Notes: generated by a model not told the origin, from the sequence alone. Counted from the stretch's first letter, positions 17,349 through 26,042 are shown. The stretch is 64,000 bases of DNA from Amycolatopsis eburnea (GCF_003937945.1 NZ_RSEC01000008.1:1-64000), one strand, 5' to 3'. Translations and numbers: made by a program.

Positions 17349-18178
17349 CCCAGACCCTGGCGCACGAACCCACCGCGGTCGAAGCGCCGCCTTCACCACC
17401 GAAACGCCGCTTCGGCCGGTTCGCCGTCCGCGCCGGCAGCGTCGTCGCCGCGCTGGTGCTGTGGGAGGTGCTGACCGCGTTCGACGTCGACCTGTGGCTG
17501 CACTTCGACCGCCTGCCCACGCCGGTCGAGGTCGCCCGCGACCTCGGTTACCAGCTCGGCACCGCCGTCTACTACCAGGACCTGCTCGACTCCCTGCGCC
17601 GGATCGTCACCGGCTTCGCGCTGGCCGCGGTGTTCGGCATCGGCCTCGGCACGGCCATCGCGCGCTCGCGCGGCACCTCCGACGTCGTGCAGCCGCTGCT
17701 GGAGGTGCTGCGGCCGATCCCGGCGATCGCGATGGTGCCGATCGCGATCCTGCTGTTCCCCAGCAACGAGCAGGGCATCGTGTTCATCACCTTCATCGCC
17801 GCGTTCTTCCCGGTGGTGGTCTCGACCCGGCACGCCGTGCGGGCGCTGCCGCTGGTCTGGGAGGACGCGATCCGCACGATGGGCGGGTCGCGGCGGCGGG
17901 TGCTGTGGAACGTCGTGCTGCCGGGCGCGCTGCCCGGCGTGTTCGGCGGGTTGTCCGTCGGCATGGGCGTTTCGTGGATCTGCGTGATCTCGGCGGAGAT
18001 GATCTCCGGCGAGTTCGGCGTCGGCTACCGGACCTGGCAGGCCTACACCGTCGTCGACTACCCCGGCGTGATCGTCGGGATGCTCACCATCGGCCTGCTC
18101 GGCTGGGTCACCTCGGCCGCCGTGGAACTGCTGGGCCGCCGCGCCACCCGCTGGCTGCCCCGAGGGGAGAACTCATGA
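17345..18178 (+). CDS. ABC transporter permease (SsuC/TauC-like)
   Basis: A 277-residue inner-membrane permease with about six hydrophobic segments after a soluble N-terminal stretch. The ATPase-docking EAA loop is EDAIRTMGGSRRRVLWNVV followed by LPGALP, typical of the nitrate/sulfonate/taurine group. It is translated from an ATG overlapping the binding-protein stop and overlaps the ATPase start in turn. It should form the importer with the proteins encoded at 15960-17348 and 18175-18894. Confidence 0.93.
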   Translation: MTQTLAHEPTAVEAPPSPPKRRFGRFAVRAGSVVAALVLWEVLTAFDVDLWLHFDRLPTPVEVARDLGYQLGTAVYYQDLLDSLRRIVTGFALAAVFGIGLGTAIARSRGTSDVVQPLLEVLRPIPAIAMVPIAILLFPSNEQGIVFITFIAAFFPVVVSTRHAVRALPLVWEDAIRTMGGSRRRVLWNVVLPGALPGVFGGLSVGMGVSWICVISAEMISGEFGVGYRTWQAYTVVDYPGVIVGMLTIGLLGWVTSAAVELLGRRATRWLPRGENS

Positions 18179-18894
18179 CGCTGCGCACCGAGCACCTGAC
18201 CGTCCACTACGGACAGCGGACCGTGCTGTCCGGCATCGACCTCGACGTCGCCGACGCGGAGATCCTCGCCGTGACCGGCCCGTCCGGCTGCGGGAAGTCG
18301 ACGCTGCTGCGCGCGCTCGCCGGGCTGCTGCCGGTGTCGGCGGGCCGGATCCTGTCCGCCGGTGTCCCGGTGACCGGCACCTCGGCCGAACGCGCGCTGG
18401 TGTTCCAGGACGACGGGCTGCTCCCCTGGCGTTCCGTGCGGCGCAACGTCGAGCTGCCGCTGGCCATCCGGGGCGTGCCGCGGGCGCGGCGGCGGGCCGA
18501 AGCCGAGTCGTGGCTGGACCAGGTCGGGCTGGCCGGCTACGAAGACCACCTGCCGCGCGAGCTGTCCGGCGGGATGCGCCAGCGCGTCCAGCTCGCCCGC
18601 ACCCTGGCCGGGTCGCCGCGGGTGATCCTGGCCGACGAGCCGTTCGGCGCGCTCGACGCGCAGACCCGCACGGCGATGCAGCGCCTGCTGGTCGAGGTCT
18701 GGCGCAAGCGGCCGACGACGGTGGTGTTCGTGACCCACGACGTCGACGAAGCCCTGTTCCTGGCCGACCGCGTCGCGGTGTTGACCCGCGACGGGCGGCT
18801 GGCGAAGATCGTCGGGTCGTCGAGCCCGCGGACCGCGGAACCCGCGGCCGCGGCCGAGCGCGCCGAGGTGCTGGACGGGCTGGTGGCGGCGTGA
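18175..18894 (+). CDS. ABC transporter ATP-binding protein (SsuB/TauB-like)
   Basis: A 239-residue ATPase with all motifs: Walker A GPSGCGKST, Q-loop VFQDDGLLPW, signature LSGGMRQR, Walker B VILADEP, and H-loop VFVTHD. The QDDGLLPW form is characteristic of taurine/nitrate/sulfonate importers. It overlaps the permease by ATGA and the flavoprotein by GTGA. The C-terminal 25 residues are Ala/Glu-rich and probably non-essential. Confidence 0.94.
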   Translation: MTLRTEHLTVHYGQRTVLSGIDLDVADAEILAVTGPSGCGKSTLLRALAGLLPVSAGRILSAGVPVTGTSAERALVFQDDGLLPWRSVRRNVELPLAIRGVPRARRRAEAESWLDQVGLAGYEDHLPRELSGGMRQRVQLARTLAGSPRVILADEPFGALDAQTRTAMQRLLVEVWRKRPTTVVFVTHDVDEALFLADRVAVLTRDGRLAKIVGSSSPRTAEPAAAAERAEVLDGLVAA

Positions 18895-21566
18895 CGTTCG
18901 AAGCACCCCCGGTGGCCACGCGCACCCACTTCGAGACCGACGTCCTCGTGATCGGCGGCGGCACGGCCGGGACCATGGCCGCGCTGACCGCCGCCGAGCA
19001 CGGCGCGAACGTGCTGCTGCTGGAAAAGGCGCACGTCCGGCACTCGGGCGCGCTCGCGATGGGCATGGACGGCGTGAACAACGCGGTCATCCCCGGCAAG
19101 GCGACGCCCGAGGACTACGTCGCCGAGATCACCCGCGCCAACGACGGCGTCGTCGACCAGTCCACTGTGTACCAGACGGCGCGGCGCGGGTTCGCCATGG
19201 TGCGGCGGCTGGAGAAGTACGGCGTCAAGTTCGAAAAGGACGAGTACGGCGAGTACGCCGTGCGGCGCGTGCACCGCTCCGGCAGCTACGTGCTGCCGAT
19301 GCCGGAGGGCAAGGACATCAAGAAGGTGCTCTACCGCGTGCTGCGGCAGAAGCACATGCGCGAGCGGATCACGATCGAGAACCGCGTGATGCCGGTGCGG
19401 GTGCTGACCGCGGGCGGCCGCGCGGTCGGCGCCGCCGGGTTCAACACCCGGACCGGCGAGTTCGTCACGGTTTCCGCGTCGGCGGTCATCCTCGCGACCG
19501 GCCCGTGTGGACGGTTGGGGCTGCCGGCGAGCGGCTACCTCTACGGCACCTACGAGAACCCGACCAACGCCGGCGACGGCTACGCGATGGCCTACCACGC
19601 GGGCGCGGAGCTCTCCGGCATCGAGTGCTTCCAGATCAACCCGCTGATCAAGGACTACAACGGCCCGGCCTGCGCCTACGTCGCCAACCCGTTCGGCGGC
19701 TACCAGGTCAACGCCGCGGGCGACCGGTTCGTCGACTGCGACTACTGGTCCGGGCAGATGATGGCCGAGGTCTCGCGCGAGATCTCCTCGGCCCGCGGCC
19801 CGATCTACCTCAAGCTGACACACCTGCCGGAGGAGACGCTCGGCGCGCTGGAGAACATCCTGCACACGACGGAACGTCCGACGCGCGGCACGTTCCACGC
19901 CACCCGCGGTCACGACTACCGCACGCACGACGTCGAGATGCACATCTCCGAGATCGGCCTGTGCGGCGGGCATTCGGCGTCCGGCGTCCGGGTCGACGAG
20001 AACGGCGCCACGACGGTGCCCGGCCTGTACGCGGCGGGCGACCTCGCGTGCGTGCCGCACAACTACATGATCGGCGCGTTCGTCTACGGCGACCTCGCGG
20101 GAGCGCACGCCTCGGCGTCGTTGCGCCCGCTGGTGCCGTTGCCCGAGGACCAGATCGCCGCGGCGCATTCCCTGATCTACCGGCCACTGTCCAACCCGGA
20201 CGGTCCACCGCAGCAGCAGGTCGAGTACAAGCTGCGCCGGTTCGTCAACGACTACGTGGCCCCGCCGAAGACGACGGCGAAGCTGGAGATCGCGCTGGAG
20301 ACGTTCGCGCGGATGTCCGGGGAGATCGCCGGCATGGGCGCGCGGACCCCGCACGAGCTGATGCGCTGCGCGGAGGTGACGTTCATCCGCGACTGCGCGG
20401 AGATGGCGGCACGGGCGTCGCTGGTGCGGACCGAAAGCCGCTGGGGGCTCTACCACGACCGCACCGACCACCCGGGCCGCGACGACGTGGCGTGGCTGGC
20501 GCACCTCGACCTCCGCAAGACCCCGGACGGCGAGATGGAGTTCGTGAAGCGGCCGGTGGCGCCGTACGTCGTGCCGGTTCCGGAGTTTTCGGTGCCGGAG
20601 TTCGCGGCCGAGGTGCTCGGCACCCACACGGCGTTCAGCGGGCACACCCCGCCGGACGCGGTCACGTCGGCGGCGCCGGCGCGGACGCACTCGTCGCCGC
20701 GGGTGCTGGAGGTCGTCGCGATGGCGGAGGAGCAGCCGTCCCTCGCAGCGCTTTCGCCGTACCTGACCGACCCGGACGCCGAGGTCCGGACGACGGCCAT
20801 CGCGGTCCTCACCGAGTCGGCCCCGGACGACTTCGGCCCGGCGCTGGTCAAGGCCCTGCACGACATCGACGCCCGCGTCCGCGCCGCGGCGGCGGCCGGC
20901 CTCCGGGAGCTGGTGGAGGTGCTGCCCCCGTCATCCACTTTGGACACCGGACTCCGGTCGGCGCTGTCGGTGTCGGACGCGGACGTGCGCTCGGTGGCCC
21001 TGGACGTCCTGCGCGCCCTGCGGCTCGGCGACCCCGAGCTGTTCGCGACCTCCGCGGCCGACCCGGCGGTGGCGGTCCGCCTGGAGGCGATCCGCGGCTT
21101 GGTGTCCCTGGACGCGGCCTCGGCCCTGGCCACGGCGGCCGCGGATGCGTCCCGCGAGGTCCGCGTCGCGGTGGCGGCCGGCTTGGGCACGATCGGCGAC
21201 CCGCGCTCCACCGGAACGGTGGCGGCACTGGCCGCCGACCCGGACCCGCTGGTCCGAGCGGCGGCCTTGACGGCAGCGGCCGACCTCGGCACCGGCGGCG
21301 ACCTGCCCCAGCTGGCGTTCGCGGCGTTGACGGACCCGGCCTGGCAGGTCCGCCGAGGCGCGGCGACGGCGCTGGGCGCGTTGGCCGAGCCGTCGGAACC
21401 GCTGCTGGGCGCACTGGAGGACGAGCACCCGAACGTCCGCCGCGCGGCGGTCCAAGCCCTGGGCAAGTGGGCGCGGTCGCCCGAGGTCGCCGCGCGGCTT
21501 GGGGCGCGTCGGACCGATTCGGATGCGGATGTCCGCGCGTACACGCGAATGGCGTTGGACGGCTGA
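18891..21566 (+). CDS. FAD-dependent fumarate reductase/AprA-like flavoprotein fused to HEAT repeats
   Basis: An 891-residue fusion. Residues 1-600 are a fumarate reductase/succinate dehydrogenase-type flavoprotein: FAD motif VLVIGGGTAGTMAA near 18-31, the conserved HSGALAMGMDGVNNA, and the second FAD motif GLYAAGDLACVPHNYM near 380. Residues about 605-890 are some nine HEAT-like helical repeats with D-x-VR motifs such as DPDAEVRTTAIAVL, DPDPLVRAAALTAAADL and DEHPNVRRAAVQALG. HEAT repeats usually mediate protein contacts, perhaps with the ferredoxin or transporter. The GTG overlaps the ATPase stop. The substrate is unknown; AprA-like sulfur chemistry is one option. Confidence 0.88.
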   Translation: MTFEAPPVATRTHFETDVLVIGGGTAGTMAALTAAEHGANVLLLEKAHVRHSGALAMGMDGVNNAVIPGKATPEDYVAEITRANDGVVDQSTVYQTARRGFAMVRRLEKYGVKFEKDEYGEYAVRRVHRSGSYVLPMPEGKDIKKVLYRVLRQKHMRERITIENRVMPVRVLTAGGRAVGAAGFNTRTGEFVTVSASAVILATGPCGRLGLPASGYLYGTYENPTNAGDGYAMAYHAGAELSGIECFQINPLIKDYNGPACAYVANPFGGYQVNAAGDRFVDCDYWSGQMMAEVSREISSARGPIYLKLTHLPEETLGALENILHTTERPTRGTFHATRGHDYRTHDVEMHISEIGLCGGHSASGVRVDENGATTVPGLYAAGDLACVPHNYMIGAFVYGDLAGAHASASLRPLVPLPEDQIAAAHSLIYRPLSNPDGPPQQQVEYKLRRFVNDYVAPPKTTAKLEIALETFARMSGEIAGMGARTPHELMRCAEVTFIRDCAEMAARASLVRTESRWGLYHDRTDHPGRDDVAWLAHLDLRKTPDGEMEFVKRPVAPYVVPVPEFSVPEFAAEVLGTHTAFSGHTPPDAVTSAAPARTHSSPRVLEVVAMAEEQPSLAALSPYLTDPDAEVRTTAIAVLTESAPDDFGPALVKALHDIDARVRAAAAAGLRELVEVLPPSSTLDTGLRSALSVSDADVRSVALDVLRALRLGDPELFATSAADPAVAVRLEAIRGLVSLDAASALATAAADASREVRVAVAAGLGTIGDPRSTGTVAALAADPDPLVRAAALTAAADLGTGGDLPQLAFAALTDPAWQVRRGAATALGALAEPSEPLLGALEDEHPNVRRAAVQALGKWARSPEVAARLGARRTDSDADVRAYTRMALDG

Positions 21567-21567
21567 G

Positions 21568-21597
21568 GCCGGGCTGGCGGGCCCCACCAGACCCGGC
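21568..21597 (+). terminator. hairpin terminator after the flavoprotein operon
   Basis: GCCGGGCTGG (21568-21577) pairs with CCAG-A-CCCGGC (21587-21597), ten pairs with one bulged A and a 9-nt loop, starting 2 nt after the stop codon. No U-tract follows, as is common in actinobacteria. Confidence 0.55.
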
Positions 21598-21694
21598 AGT
21601 GCGCGGAGAGGTCGTCGTCCACATTGGCCGCGCGGACGCCCCGCGCAGCGCCGGGGCCGCCGGTCGCTCCGGTGAGCCCTTCCCCCGGGGTAGG

Positions 21695-21749
21695 CTGATA
21701 CCTGAAGTCCAGATGATAAGAGGAGTATATCATATGACTTCCGTATCAG
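21695..21749. promoter_or_regulatory. nested inverted repeats enclosing the MarR ribosome site and start codon
   Basis: Three concentric inverted pairs share one centre near 21722: CTGATA (21695) with TATCAG (21744), GAAGTC (21704) with GACTTC (21736), and ATGATA (21713) with TATCAT (21728). The ribosome site GAGGAG sits in the central loop and the ATG (21734) in the right arm. This could be an autoregulatory DNA operator, an RNA hairpin controlling translation, or both. The segment is strikingly AT-rich for this genome. Confidence 0.7.
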
Positions 21750-22225
21750 ATGGCGACACGGGTGCCCGCCGTCGCCGGTCGACCGTCGCGGTGAAGGAGG
21801 CGCTCCGGGAGCTGCGCAACCAGCTCTCCCTGCTGAACCACCAGGTCAGCGCCCACCTCGCACTCAAGGACGTCGACCTGGACTGCCTGGAGCTGATCGC
21901 CCGGCACGGGCCGCTGAGCCCGAGCGCCGTCGCCCGCCGGGCCGGCCTGCACCCCGCGACGATGACCGGCATCCTCGACCGGCTGCAGAAGGGCGGCTGG
22001 ATCGTCCGCGAGCGCGACCCGGAGGCGGCCGACCGCCGTTCGGTCGCGGTGCGCGCGGTCCGCGGCCGCAACGCCGAGCTGTTCCGCCTGTACGCGGGCA
22101 TGAACACCGCGATGGACGAACTCTGCGCCGGCTACAGCGAAGAAGAACTGGCGCTGATCGCCGGCTTCCTGCGGCGCACGACGTCAGCGGGCCACACCGC
22201 GACGGACGACCTGGCCAAGGGCTGA
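21734..22225 (+). CDS. MarR-family transcriptional regulator
   Basis: A 163-residue winged HTH regulator. The DNA-binding part reads PLSPSAVARRAGLHPATMTGIL followed by the wing ERDPEAADRRSVAV (about residues 62-110), with the dimer helices at both ends. The ATG at 21734 has AAGAGGAG 9 nt upstream, which lies inside the nested palindrome. A methyltransferase gene follows after 28 bp and may be its target. Confidence 0.9.
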   Translation: MTSVSDGDTGARRRRSTVAVKEALRELRNQLSLLNHQVSAHLALKDVDLDCLELIARHGPLSPSAVARRAGLHPATMTGILDRLQKGGWIVRERDPEAADRRSVAVRAVRGRNAELFRLYAGMNTAMDELCAGYSEEELALIAGFLRRTTSAGHTATDDLAKG

Positions 22226-22253
22226 CCAGCGCTTTCTGTGCTGTACTCGGGGC

Positions 22254-23030
22254 ATGTGGCAGTCAGGCGACGCATACGAGGCCTACATCGGACGCTGGAG
22301 CCGCCGGATCGCGGAGACGTTCGTCCGGCGGCTCGACGCCCCGGCGAGCCGCCGCTGGCTCGACGTCGGCTGCGGCACCGGCGCGCTGACGTCGGCAGTG
22401 CTGGCCGCGGCCGACCCGGCGGAAGTCACCGGCGTCGACCCATCCGAAGGCTTCCTGAAGACGGCCCGCGCGAGCGTGACCGACCCGCGGGCGTCGTTCT
22501 CGATCGCCGACGCGCAGACGCTCCCGTTCCCGGACGACCGCTTCGACGTGGTGGTTTCGGGGCTGGTGCTGAACTTCGTCCCGGACCCGGCCCGCGCGGC
22601 GGCGGAGATCGCCCGGGTGACCGCGCCGGGCGGCCTGGCCGCGGCGTACCTGTGGGACCTCGCCGAGGGCATGGAGCTGATCCGGATCTTCTGGGACGCC
22701 GCGGCCGAACTGGACCCGGCGGTCGCCGAAAACCACGAAGGCCGCCGGTTCCCGCTGTGCCGCCCGGAACCTTTCGGTCGCTTGTGGACGGAGGCGGGCT
22801 TCGCGGCGGTGTCCGTCGGCGAGATCAAGATCCCCACAGTGTTCCGGGACTTCGACGACTACTGGCAGCCGTTCCTCGGCGCGCAGGGCCCGGCCCCGGC
22901 GTACCTCGCGACCCTCCCCGAGGCCCGCCGGGACCAGATCCGTGAACTCCTGCGCAGCCGACTGCCCACCGGCCCGGACGGTTCGATCCCGCTCTCGGCG
23001 AGCGCCTGGGTCGTGCGCGGTACCGCTTAG
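22254..23030 (+). CDS. class I SAM-dependent methyltransferase (UbiE/Methyltransf_11 type)
   Basis: A 258-residue small-molecule methyltransferase. Motif I WLDVGCGTGALTSAVL (about residue 35), motif II VTGVDPSEGFL, and ADAQTLPFPDDRFDVVVSG are all present, with the post-motif segment VTAPGGLAAAYLW. The substrate is unknown. It lies 28 bp after marR on the same strand; its stop overlaps the convergent binding-protein gene by 4 nt. Confidence 0.88.
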   Translation: MWQSGDAYEAYIGRWSRRIAETFVRRLDAPASRRWLDVGCGTGALTSAVLAAADPAEVTGVDPSEGFLKTARASVTDPRASFSIADAQTLPFPDDRFDVVVSGLVLNFVPDPARAAAEIARVTAPGGLAAAYLWDLAEGMELIRIFWDAAAELDPAVAENHEGRRFPLCRPEPFGRLWTEAGFAAVSVGEIKIPTVFRDFDDYWQPFLGAQGPAPAYLATLPEARRDQIRELLRSRLPTGPDGSIPLSASAWVVRGTA

Positions 23031-23959
23031 AGACCGGCCTGCGCCAGCCAGTCCTTCGCGACGTCTTCGGCCTTTTCGCCGTCGGAGTCGACGCGCTTGT
23101 TCAGGTCACGCATCACGTCGGTGGTCAGCTTCGCGCTCACCGCGTTGACGGCGTTCGCGAAGTCGGCGCCGCGCTCGTCGAGCACCTTCTTGTTCACCGC
23201 CGGCACGACGTTCTCGGTCGGGACGATGTTCAGGTCGTCCTTGAGCACCGTGTAGTTCGAGTCGCCGGTCAGCGGGCTGACCGAGTCGACCGGGATCACC
23301 GTGACGGCGCCGGACTTGAGCTGCTCGACCCGCGGCCCGGCTTCCTGGATGGTCTGGAAGGTCGCGTTCGTGAGCTTGTAGGTCTCCTTGAAGCCGAGGA
23401 AGCACGGCAGGCGCTTCTCGCACTCCGGCGGCCCCGCCATGACGACCTTGTCCAGCTTCTTGAGGTCGCTGATGGACGCGATGCCCTTTTCCTTGGCCAG
23501 GTCCGACTTGACGATGTAGGTGTTCTTGTCCTCCGCCGGGGCGAAGTTCAGCAGGCCGACACCGCTGGGCTCGAACAGCTTGGCCAGCTGCTCGTGCTCC
23601 TCCTGCGCGGTCTTGCCCGCCTCCTTGCCGAAGCCGGTGGTGATCGCCGCGCCCTGGTACTCCGGGATGAACTGGAGTTCGCCGGACTTCAGCGACGGGT
23701 AGATCAGCTCCCGCGAGCCGAGGTTCAGCTTCTTCGTCACCGGGTAGCCCTTGGCCGCCAGCGCCTGCGCGTAGATCTCGGCGAGGATCTGGCTGTCGGT
23801 GAAGTTGAAGGACGCGACGACGATCGGCGCTCCCCCCTTGCTCTGCGCGGCGGGCTTGTCACCGCTGTCGCTGCCACCCCCACAGGCGGCCAAACCGAGC
23901 GTCGCCGCGACGGCCACCGCCACCACGGACGCGTTCCGGAACCAGCGCACGAATCCCAC
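23027..23959 (-). CDS. glycine betaine/choline-type ABC substrate-binding lipoprotein (ProX/OpuCC-like)
   Basis: A 310-residue lipoprotein with signal peptide and lipobox ending LGLAAC (Cys26 from the GTG at 23959). A GTG at 23950 has better ribosome-site spacing and is the alternative start. The body is an OpuAC-type binding fold: VVASFNFTDSQILAEIYAQAL, ELQFIPEYQGAA and the late segment VVPAVNKKVLDERG. It is divergent from two permease genes (24089-25485) across 129 bp, forming one compatible-solute importer. No ATPase gene is adjacent. Confidence 0.9.
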   Translation of the reverse strand: MGFVRWFRNASVVAVAVAATLGLAACGGGSDSGDKPAAQSKGGAPIVVASFNFTDSQILAEIYAQALAAKGYPVTKKLNLGSRELIYPSLKSGELQFIPEYQGAAITTGFGKEAGKTAQEEHEQLAKLFEPSGVGLLNFAPAEDKNTYIVKSDLAKEKGIASISDLKKLDKVVMAGPPECEKRLPCFLGFKETYKLTNATFQTIQEAGPRVEQLKSGAVTVIPVDSVSPLTGDSNYTVLKDDLNIVPTENVVPAVNKKVLDERGADFANAVNAVSAKLTTDVMRDLNKRVDSDGEKAEDVAKDWLAQAGL

Positions 23960-24036
23960 TCCCTCGTCACTCGAACAGACGAGGGGACATTAGCCCCGCC
24001 CACCGACAAGCGCCCACATGGTGGGAGAAAATCGCC

Positions 24037-24060
24037 CGAATTCCCAACGTTCGGAATTCG
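24037..24060. promoter_or_regulatory. inverted repeat between binding-protein and permease genes
   Basis: CGAATTCC (24037-24044) and GGAATTCG (24053-24060) are perfect inverted repeats separated by 8 nt. They lie 28 nt before the permease start and about 80 nt before the divergent binding-protein start, a plausible shared operator. The segment is AT-rich relative to its surroundings. Confidence 0.5.
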
Positions 24061-24088
24061 AACGGCCCGATCGGGGTAAGGTCGCCAG

Positions 24089-24781
24089 GTGCACGTGAGC
24101 GCGGTGACGCCGCTGGCCGCCGACAGCGGACCGCCGATCTTCCAGTGGAAGTGGGTGGACCGCAACGCCGACGACATCGTCCAGCGCCTGGTCGAACACA
24201 TCTCGCTGACCGGCGTCGCGCTCGGCGCCGGGCTGGTCGTCTCGATCGGGCTGGCGCTGCTGTCCCTGCGCTTCCGCTGGTCGTACGGGTTCATCCTGAG
24301 CGCGGCGGGCGCGTTGTACGTCATCCCGAGCCTGGGCGCGTTCGCCGTGCTGGTGCCGTTCTTCGGGCTGTCGTTCGTGTCGGCGGTGATCCCGCTGGCG
24401 ACGTACACGCTGCTGATCCTGGTCCGCAACATCGTCACCGGCGTCGACCAGGTGCCGAACGAAGTCCGCGAAGCCGCGATCGGCATGGGGTACACGCGCG
24501 GCAGGCTGCTGTGGCAGATCGAGCTGCCGCTCGCGCTGCCGGTGGTGATCGCCGGCCTGCGCGTCGCGGCGGTGACGACCATCGGCCTGGTCACGGTGAC
24601 GTCGATGCTCGGCCTCGGCGGCCTGGGCTACTTCATCCGCCACGGCATCCAGACGGCGACGCCGAACCCGACGGAGATCATCGTCGGCGTGGTGCTGTCG
24701 GTGGTGCTGGCGGTGGTCGTGGACCTCCTGCTGTGGCTGAGCGAGCGGGTGCTGGCGCCCTGGACCCGGAAGGCGCGATGA
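24089..24781 (+). CDS. glycine betaine/choline ABC permease (OpuCB/OpuCD-like)
   Basis: A 230-residue membrane permease with about five or six hydrophobic segments and the EAA loop EVREAAIGMGYTRGRLLW then IELPLALPV. This sequence is characteristic of OpuC/ProW-type betaine transporters. Translation starts at GTG 24089. The stop overlaps the next permease start (ATGA), so the two are co-translated and probably heterodimerise. Confidence 0.92.
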   Translation: MHVSAVTPLAADSGPPIFQWKWVDRNADDIVQRLVEHISLTGVALGAGLVVSIGLALLSLRFRWSYGFILSAAGALYVIPSLGAFAVLVPFFGLSFVSAVIPLATYTLLILVRNIVTGVDQVPNEVREAAIGMGYTRGRLLWQIELPLALPVVIAGLRVAAVTTIGLVTVTSMLGLGGLGYFIRHGIQTATPNPTEIIVGVVLSVVLAVVVDLLLWLSERVLAPWTRKAR

Positions 24782-25485
24782 GCTTCTTCGACCAGCTGAA
24801 CGCGTGGCTCGCGGACCCGAACCGCTGGAGCTGGACGGACAAGGCGGGCGTCCCGTACCGGACGGTGGAACACCTCAGGTTTTCCCTGCTGGCACTGGCG
24901 ATCGCGGCGCTGCTGACGATCCCACTGGCGCTGTGGCTGGCCCACTACCGCCGCGGCGCGTTCCTGGCGAGCAGCGCGGTCAACATCGGGCGCGCGATCC
25001 CGAGCTTCGGGCTGATCATCCTGTTCTGGTTCCTGGCGAGCCGCTGGGAGCTGGACACGACGTTCTGGCCGCTGCTGCTGGCGCTGGTGGCGCTGGCGAT
25101 GCCGCCGCTGTTCACCAACACGTACGCGGGCGTGGTGTCCCTGGAGCAGGCGACGGTCGACGCCGCCCGCGGCACGGGCCACCGCGAGTGGCAGATCATG
25201 CTCCGGCTGGAGCTCCCCCTGGCCTCCCCGGTGATCCTGGCGGGCGCGCGGGTGTCGTTCCTCCAGCTGATCGCGACGGTGGCGATCGGCGCGATCGTCA
25301 ACGACGGCGGCGGCCTCGGCCGCTACATCGTCGACGGCTTCGCCCTGGGCGCCCAGGGCTACGGCCAGATCTTCGCGGGCGGCCTCGCGGCGGTGATCCT
25401 GGCGCTGCTGTGCGACGGCGCGTTCGCGCTGATCACCCGCGTGGCGACGCCCCGGGGTCTCGCGCTGCAGAGCGCCCGCCGTTAG
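24778..25485 (+). CDS. glycine betaine/choline ABC permease (second subunit)
   Basis: A 235-residue permease paralogous to its upstream neighbour. The EAA loop is VDAARGTGHREWQIMLR then LELPLASPV, and the C-terminal segment IVNDGGGLGRYIVDGF is typical of OpuCB/CD proteins. Its stop overlaps the convergent CadD-like gene by 4 nt, so no ATPase follows in this operon; the importer must use an ATPase encoded elsewhere. Confidence 0.92.
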   Translation: MSFFDQLNAWLADPNRWSWTDKAGVPYRTVEHLRFSLLALAIAALLTIPLALWLAHYRRGAFLASSAVNIGRAIPSFGLIILFWFLASRWELDTTFWPLLLALVALAMPPLFTNTYAGVVSLEQATVDAARGTGHREWQIMLRLELPLASPVILAGARVSFLQLIATVAIGAIVNDGGGLGRYIVDGFALGAQGYGQIFAGGLAAVILALLCDGAFALITRVATPRGLALQSARR

Positions 25486-26042
25486 AACGCGCCGGTGAGG
25501 ATCAGCACCCCGAGCCCGACGAGCACCACGGGCAGCACGAGGTGGCCGTAGCGGGCGAGCACCCGCGCGACACCGGGCCGGGTCGCGAGGAACCATCCCG
25601 CCACGCACCAGACCGCGACACCGGCGAGGAAGACGACGACGTACCCGGCGAGATCGTGGCCGGCGGCGAAGGCGGGAACGTAGACGCCGACGTTGTCACC
25701 GCCGTTGGCGAAGCACACGAGCGCGATCCCGAGAATTCCGGCCCGCGGCTGGGGTTCGTCGTCGTCTCCCGGGTGGAAGGCCTGCCAAGCGGCCCGCAGG
25801 CCGAGCAGAATCGGCAGGACGCCGAGCCAGCGGACGGCGACATCGGGCAGCAGCCCGGCCCCGAGCGCCCCGGCGACCGCGACGGCGAGGATCCAGGCGA
25901 ACCCGAGGAACTGCCCGGCGACGACCTTCAGCTGGTTCCGGCGGCCGGCGGCTTGGCCGAAGAAGACGGCGAGGAGCACGAGGTCGTCGACGTTGGTGAC
26001 GGCGAACATCGCGGCCGCGCGCCCGATCAGCTCGATGGTCAC
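25482..26042 (-). CDS. CadD-like cadmium resistance/cation transporter family membrane protein
   Basis: A 186-residue membrane protein with about five to six hydrophobic helices. The N-terminal FAVTNVDDLVLLAVFF and later FANGGDNVGVYVPAF are the two Asp/Asn-bearing repeats of the CadD family. The family is named for cadmium resistance but many members are uncharacterised exporters. The GTG at 26042 overlaps the lyase stop (GTGA). It is the last gene of the overlapped operon running from 29003 and may export a product or toxic amine. Confidence 0.85.
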   Translation of the reverse strand: MTIELIGRAAAMFAVTNVDDLVLLAVFFGQAAGRRNQLKVVAGQFLGFAWILAVAVAGALGAGLLPDVAVRWLGVLPILLGLRAAWQAFHPGDDDEPQPRAGILGIALVCFANGGDNVGVYVPAFAAGHDLAGYVVVFLAGVAVWCVAGWFLATRPGVARVLARYGHLVLPVVLVGLGVLILTGAF

